Assembly (NCBI GenBank): GCA_037389465.1
Contig: JAZARR010000153.1
Span: forward strand, 8,388,501 to 8,452,500
DNA length: 64,000 nt
From: Baylisascaris procyonis
Taxonomy: Eukaryota; Nematoda; Chromadorea; Rhabditida; Ascarididae
Reading direction: 5' to 3'
Both the position numbers and the translations under genes were made by a program. The notes under the pieces are model-generated. The model did not search any database. It had not been told where the DNA came from and saw only the letters and a list, made by a program, of their open reading frames with translations. Positions 57,951 to 64,000 of the stretch are shown here, piece by piece (position 1 is the first letter of the stretch; every line of letters starts with the position of its first letter).

Positions 57951-60773
57951 CTTCATTTTATTCTATTGTATTTTGTTCCATCCAGCTCTATTCCACTTCG
58001 ATTCTATCGCATTCTATACAACAACCTTAGCGATAAGTGTCTTTATGGAAGGTGATAGAAAGAGGTCATGAAACAATGCGTTCATATCGAGGGTATATTT
58101 ATTTCTTTAATGTTGTAAGAGGATTGATCACAAATCTCTGTACACTATCGTTATGATCGAAATCGCTTCTATGCTATAGCTATGCTGATGAATGTGATTC
58201 AAACTTCAAAATTTTTGAATAAATCCAAATAATTGCAACGTTAAGTTTCCCCCTCTTTATTTCCTTAAGTGTTTTGATAATTTCTAAAAAAATTCAACAT
58301 ACATCGAATTATTATAATGCTTTATATTTTGTTCATTTAGGGAAAGTATTTGCATAATATTTTGCATTTTTTTTTGCATTATTTATCCCGATCGCATTTG
58401 TGTCCTTATCGAATAATCCCATATAGAGCTTATTTTTGATGAAATCTTCATAATGTTCGAAATAATTGAATTCAATTTCATCGGAACAAAAAAAAAAAAT
58501 TCCCCATCTGATAATGACAGCTTTCATTTGGCTTTCGATTAACGCATCTTTATCTTGGTAAACCTCAAGCGTTTTATTTAATTATTTTATTTTTATTTTT
58601 TGACCTGCCCCATAAAAAAAAATTTCTTACTGTGCAGCGTTTGATCGTTGTTCAAATATCCTGAATATTTTTAACTGGGAAATAACACTCTACCAACGAT
58701 TTATTTACTTACTTCCAAATTTATTCATTCATTTTCACAATGATCAGTCAGTATGGTGCAAAAATCGATTCTATCCGACCTTTCGAGTAATCAGTTGTTA
58801 GCTACTAGTACTACTTTACGGCGATATGCAGATTTTACGCCGTTTAGGGATATGCTAGCATAAAATATGCAAATTTTAGTTGCGAAAAGAATTTGCCTCA
58901 TTGCTTTTTGAAATTCTAAATAATAAATTCTTGTTTATTTTCCTATAGATCCGAAGGAAACTAAACGTCAAATGCAATGCATTTTTTACGCCAGCAATCC
59001 CTATCCTCAAAACAATTCGCTTTATTCTCGTTGAATTCGGTTACTGAAGTAACTCGATCAGCAACAACATTTTTTTTAAAATTAACAATGTGTTGCGTTT
59101 AGCGGTACATAAATAAAAAAATGAATTGAGGAATAAGTGATGAGCAACTTTCTAGGACTTATATGGATTATGTGTCGTTAAAAGATGAATTATTGATGAG
59201 CAATAAAACGAGATTATGATAAGGGCATTTCAGTTGCTGCTCGTTTGGATTGAATTGTGTATTATTATCTCTATTAAGCTAACCGATACTAACATCTTTG
59301 AGGCTTCTCACTTTGTTCTACACAAAGAAATATAACAAAGAAATAGCAATACTGCAATGTACTTTGAGTAGTAGAATTTCAATTCCTTTAATCATTATTT
59401 GATTTGAATAGAACAGCGAATTGTACTTTCATACAATTTGAAGTTTTTATGTGAAAAAAGCTAATCTAAAGTACAGTCATTATTGTATATTACTAAGAGG
59501 ATAGTTTATAGTATTAAGCAACAATGACTTGCGAAATGTTTAATTATGGCTTGGAGCTTATTCAAGTACACTTTATTGAATGTTTTGCATATATAAATGC
59601 ATCATTGAATAAAGTGGATTTAGGCGTTCTTTATACGCTTATAAGATACCCATTTATAGCTTGAAATTATGCAAATTTTTTAATAATATGTTCATTATTA
59701 TATTGTCGAACATGTTTTTCGACTTGATAGCATGTGAAAATGCTTCCGAGTATTGTGTTGCTTAGAAGTAGTTCATTTCTCGTCTAATTTTATTCTAGAA
59801 CAACAAGCGTTATTCAATCAAAAGTATCCGTTTTATTTACTACTACCGATCTAGTAGGTAGTTTAAATTCACTAGTAAACGATGATATAAGCAAGTGCAA
59901 AAGAAGATATATAAACCGAGGATATAGAGATATATCCCAACTTCTATCGCAAAGTGACGCTTATTAATACGAATACCTTTTTTTCGATTATTTGACTAAA
60001 CAACGAAGGAAAAATTCTAATTGGATGAAGGGGATATATGGAATGGAGGTCAATAATTTCCCTGATTGTTTCTCAGCCTTCTCAAGCCTGCAAACGCAAT
60101 TCAGAAACTCACGACTTGATGACGGATTCGTTCCCAATGACAATTTGAGTATTTTGCATGTGAATCTTTGCAGAGAATGCTCTTTGAAGATTTTTCTTAC
60201 TACTGTTACATGTGTAATGCAATTGTTTATTTTAAGCACCGAAATCTTCTTTTTTTGCAGCGAATCAATTCAAATTTAAATCAATCATATGTGCTTAAAT
60301 ACTCTGCATTGATTGCATTTGTGATTGAATGCAATACAATTTTGCAATATGAAAATCCGCAAAAAGCATTGTTTGTTACTCTTGCATTCTGCGAATTGAT
60401 TGCGGCAAATTTATGAATTTTATTTCTCATTGTTAGGTTATTTCTATGCATATCGCTGAATATATTTGCATGTTTAGATTCACTGAAAGAAAACCACTGC
60501 TGTTGTTTATAGGCGGTATTACTGCTTAATACGTTTACATCCTTTAGCATCGAAATTTGCATATCCACTTATATTGATCGATGCATGTCGTACAATTGAT
60601 ACGTTTTGATCAATCGATTAAGCGATACTTATGGGCGAAAAAAAAAGGAAAAACTTTTGAAAGAAAAAAAGCCTTATAGCTTTTTGTTATATTTTTCGCT
60701 AGAAAAGAGTATAGCCCTTAGAATAGCATTGCTCATGCACTTTTTCCTTATAAAAAGTATTTTTCGTTTTTCG

Positions 60774-60775
<2 letters not shown>

Positions 60776-60806
<31 letters not shown>
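60776..60806. repeat. (TA)n microsatellite
   Basis: About 15 TA dinucleotides. Confidence 0.95.
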
Positions 60807-60807
<1 letters not shown>

Positions 60808-62595
60808 CTGATGCATTTCTAATATGGAGATGATAATTGCATATTTCTTTTCGTAGGCCGGATTTTTTTTTCTACATTTCCATATTAGCTCTTCAATTAA
60901 TCGTTGTGCTTATAAAGTGCTTTTGATCTTTGAAATATTGGAAATAAGCCAATCGCCGTCTGACAACAATGCGATCATTTTTGAATTCTCCGAATGGCCT
61001 CTTATCTATCATCGTCTTTCCATCATTGTCTCTATTCGTCTTTCTATGTTTTCCAACAAACTTTTTTTTCTCTCTATTGGCACATTTTCAATCTTTTTAT
61101 ACGTTCGTTTATATATCGACCGTAATAATTCCTCATGGTCAATATGGCGCTTCTATTGAATTCTTTACACTATTCAAATCGAGCAATTCATCAACAAATC
61201 TAATACATCTATGAGCATGCCTTATTTAATTGCTCGTATTTCTAATTCATATGAGATATTCGCTCTATTCGTTTCGTTCTCGCTCTCGTCACATAGAGTC
61301 CGAAAATATTTAAGATTTAAAAACGTCAAGATATAGTTGCATCAATTTTTGTGATTTAGTGCAAAAATATCAATCAGAATATTTTCTGAGCATTTCACAA
61401 CGTTTGAATTGAAATGAAGAGAGAAATTTGGTTGGAAAATCGAGAATTTATTGCAAACTTAAGCGAATTTTCAATAATATATCTTTTTGCGAATTTCTTA
61501 CTAAATGAATTTTTCAATATCTTTTTTCTTTTTTTTTTTTTTGCTTCATATATCTTTCGTTGTTTGATTAAATTTTCTTTGTGCTCTCGATTGATTTCTT
61601 TTTTCATATGCTATGTAATTATTGTTTCTTCGCATTTTCTTTAATTATGAGCTCTCATAATGACGACTCTCTTTATAAAGTATTTTCAGAATCCTTTAGA
61701 AAGATTTCTGTTATGAAATTTTAAATGCAAAATATTTTCAATTACTGCAATAATAGTAATTTTAATTAATATCTTCTTTCAAAGTAAAAACAAATATTGT
61801 GTCAGAATTTTCTCCTTCTTTTAATTCAGTTTCTTTCTTTCTCTCTCTCCCTTCTCTCTCTCTCCCTCTCTCTTAAAAAAAAGCCCAATTCTCTTCGGAA
61901 AAATTCTATTCATTCAAATTATGCAGAGTAATTTTATATTTTCACTTTTATTTGCATATCCTTTTGTATCTTTTCTTTCCAATTCCTTTCCAGTACACAT
62001 TATCGCATCGTTGTGCATTGTCTGGGTATACAACTATAAGAGATATGGTAATGAATTTTGTTGATTATATATACGGTAGGTGATCTACAGTATCCAATTC
62101 CACTTCCACTGATAATTTCCTTCGTAAGGTTTATGGGAGCAATCTAGTGTATCATGGATTCTGCGAATGAAATTTTCTTCTCAAGCCTGGTCGAATCAAA
62201 TACGGGAACGAATTTACGCTGCCTAGAATTTATGGCCTAACCGTCTACGTTAATCATCTACTGTATTCAAATTTTAGCACATACTGTTTAGAAGGATTGA
62301 CGGAGAAGATGCCACAAATTTGGGTTGAAAATATTTTTTCAAGTGCACTGACGATTCCTATGCGAAAGGAAATGGATTGTAAATAAAACCTTGAAATCGT
62401 ATCGTAATTTCTGAATACATCATCCTTTATGGAAGCTTTGGTTGACGATGTAGGTCTATGTCATATTCGCGGGAGTTTCTCATTCTTTAGCTCATGTATC
62501 CTTTCAATTGCATGAAGTCGATGTGCACACGTCTCATTACGCAATTTTCCTTTCATTTTACTATGTAATTCTTTTCAATGATTTATGTTTTCAGG

Positions 62596-62717
62596 TCACA
62601 GACGTTGCTGCTAGTTGGCAAAAAAAGAAGATTCACAGTGTTCAGTCGGCGACATACATAGATACTTGGAGAGATTGGTTTCACGCGAGTCCGATGTCAC
62701 ACCTGAACGATATTGGT
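62596..62717 (+). CDS. Isolated exon candidate of an unknown gene
   Basis: A TTTTCAG acceptor at 62589-62595 is followed by 122 bases open in one frame (VTDVAASWQKKKIHSVQSAT, then YIDTWRDWFHASPMSHLNDI) and a G/GTTAGT donor. Composition and residue use look like real coding sequence in an AT-rich surrounding. I do not recognise the protein and found no neighbouring exons with matching phase. Confidence 0.35.
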
Positions 62718-62974
62718 TAGTTGTTTTGTTAGTCGTTTCTTTCTTCGATACTGCCTCTTCTGGTTACTATAGCTATCATTAGGAAGCAGTCAATTATATC
62801 TTACTCCAAACTAGGAATTAAATGAATTTATCAACAAAATCCTTGCGCGCAATCAATAAGAATAGTTATAAACGTCAATGATAGAGGCAAAATAAGCGAA
62901 AAAGGGTCGCGATTTGAGGAAAAATGTTAAAATTGATGCATTTATTCACCTTAAATTGAAATATTTACGCACAG

Positions 62975-63031
62975 CATTTACGATACGATAACGATAAGAA
63001 GATTGTTCTTATCGCTATCGTATCGTAAATG
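62975..63031. repeat. Near-perfect 26-bp inverted repeat (hairpin)
   Basis: CATTTACGATACGATAACGA plus TAAGAA (62975-63000), a 5-base loop (GATTG) and its reverse complement (63006-63031), with a single mismatch that forms a G-U pair in RNA. The loop is short for a microRNA precursor. It may be the relic of a miniature inverted-repeat element or a structured RNA element. Confidence 0.8.
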
Positions 63032-64000
63032 TCTTATGCAATTCGCCAACACAAATTGAGCTTACGAAGGTGCAATGCGATTTGTCGAAATAGTAGCGCA
63101 TATTGCATTTGTCACTGATTTCTTCTAACCGTTCTTGCATTTTAATCTTTTCAACGATCTGTCATACTCATCTCCCCTCCATCCACCGCTTCTTTGCCCT
63201 CCCCGTTCTCTCGGCCGTTCTCCATACTTCATTCGAACAAGGGGAGAGACCGTATTATCCAGAAAATTTAGCGTTGTTTCCCACTAGGTCTCGAGCAGAT
63301 GGTGGATAAATAGTTGGTAGCCAGCAAAAGTGGCATATGAATGAACGACCAGAACCGACGCAAAACTTATATTTTATTCCAGCAGCTAGAGAAACGGCCG
63401 AGTGAGGGAGCAATCAAACGAATTTCTAGTAAATATGAGAATGAATTTACATTCACCTTAATAAATTTTAACCTTTCGAGTCGCCAATAGATTATAGGCA
63501 GTTATTTATGCTATGTGGTTTTCATGGTAGACAAAGTATAGGTAGCTCATGGCTAAAGACGGACATAGACAGACGTCGCCAATAATTGACACAGGTAGAT
63601 TCATGTACTCACATCGACAATTATTCTGAATTTTGAATAGGCTACGCCGGTGGTGTGTGCGAGCAATGAAAAATTTTATTTGCTTTTCGAAAATTATTTC
63701 TCGAATTTCTTCAAATGTAAAATCGATTAAATTGGTGAAGTCATTCAGTTTTTTTTTTTTGTTTAAAAGAAATCGGATCTTTCAGACTATTGAAATAGTT
63801 GAAAATTTCATTGCATTGAAATTAATTGAATTAGTGAGTCATTCGCGATTTTTTTAAACATCGCTCCAATCTGGCAGAAATTGTCCATAAAATAGATTTT
63901 TTTCTCCTAAATTTCTATGGATTTCCTCTCTTACGTTTGTTGGAAGACTCGTTTAGTTGTTTTTTTCATTCACTATTTTCAGTTCAATTGTGCGAATCAC
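63032..64000. other. AT-rich window end, no gene seen
   Basis: Short open frames only (for example 63103-63309 and 63633-63857), without start, splice or motif support. Confidence 0.45.

Larger units (their letters stand above)
54503..62580. other. AT-rich, gene-poor region
   Basis: About 8 kb with simple repeats: (GA)n at 57209-57233, a CATATTTC/CCATT-rich tract at 57640-57960, (TA)n at 60776-60806 and a CT-rich tract at 61835-61875. Short frames only. Nothing is supported as a gene. Confidence 0.45.

Noticed and set aside
1..64000. CRISPR array, prophage, operon or bacterial features
   Set aside because: The sequence is a nuclear eukaryotic locus with spliced genes; the repeats are minisatellites, microsatellites or a dispersed element.

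Overview
The window is eukaryotic DNA: AT-rich, with short exons split by AT-rich introns with GT/AG (twice apparently GC/AG) borders. It is almost certainly from a parasitic nematode. The main evidence is a pair of SXP/RAL-2 family secreted proteins (DUF148 domain), a family known only from nematodes, plus a nematode-type long NDUFB10 and Cys-rich secreted proteins of nematode style. A spirurid (clade III) worm is my best guess, not a proof.

Layout. 1-0.7 kb: a leftward first exon with a signal peptide, apparently broken by one extra T. 0.8-1.95 kb: a repeat carrying a tRNA-like pol III promoter (copy A). 2.5-4.8 and 8.1-10.7 kb: two rightward SXP/RAL-2 paralogs with the same three-exon plan and a shared promoter. 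The second has a greatly expanded 12-residue repeat tail. 12.3-14.9 kb: leftward six-exon NDUFB10 (mitochondrial complex I). 15.0-16.2 kb: copy B of the repeat, about 490 bp of it identical to copy A by eye. 16.4-21.4 kb: a leftward Pro-rich gene built from a duplicated three-exon module. 22.9-24.7 kb: a rightward secreted protein with CX3CX3CX3C motifs. 25.6-35.9 kb: rightward exons encoding Cys-rich, three-finger-like (Ly6 / activin-receptor-type) extracellular modules, which I split into three tentative genes plus a small upstream gene. 37.6-38.0 kb: a divergent dynein light chain (LC8 family). 38.8-39.6 kb: copy C of the tRNA-like repeat with a multimeric tail. 39.9-42.2 kb: a leftward secreted Gly/Tyr-rich protein. 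42.2-64 kb: very AT-rich, with simple repeats and only a few isolated exon-like stretches.

There is no operon-like pathway. The theme is secreted and cell-surface proteins (SXP/RAL-2, Cys-rich, Gly-rich, three-finger-like) growing by local duplication and internal repeat expansion, with two housekeeping genes (NDUFB10, LC8) between them. Exon borders were placed by eye from splice consensus and reading-frame phase. They are internally consistent but not backed by transcripts.
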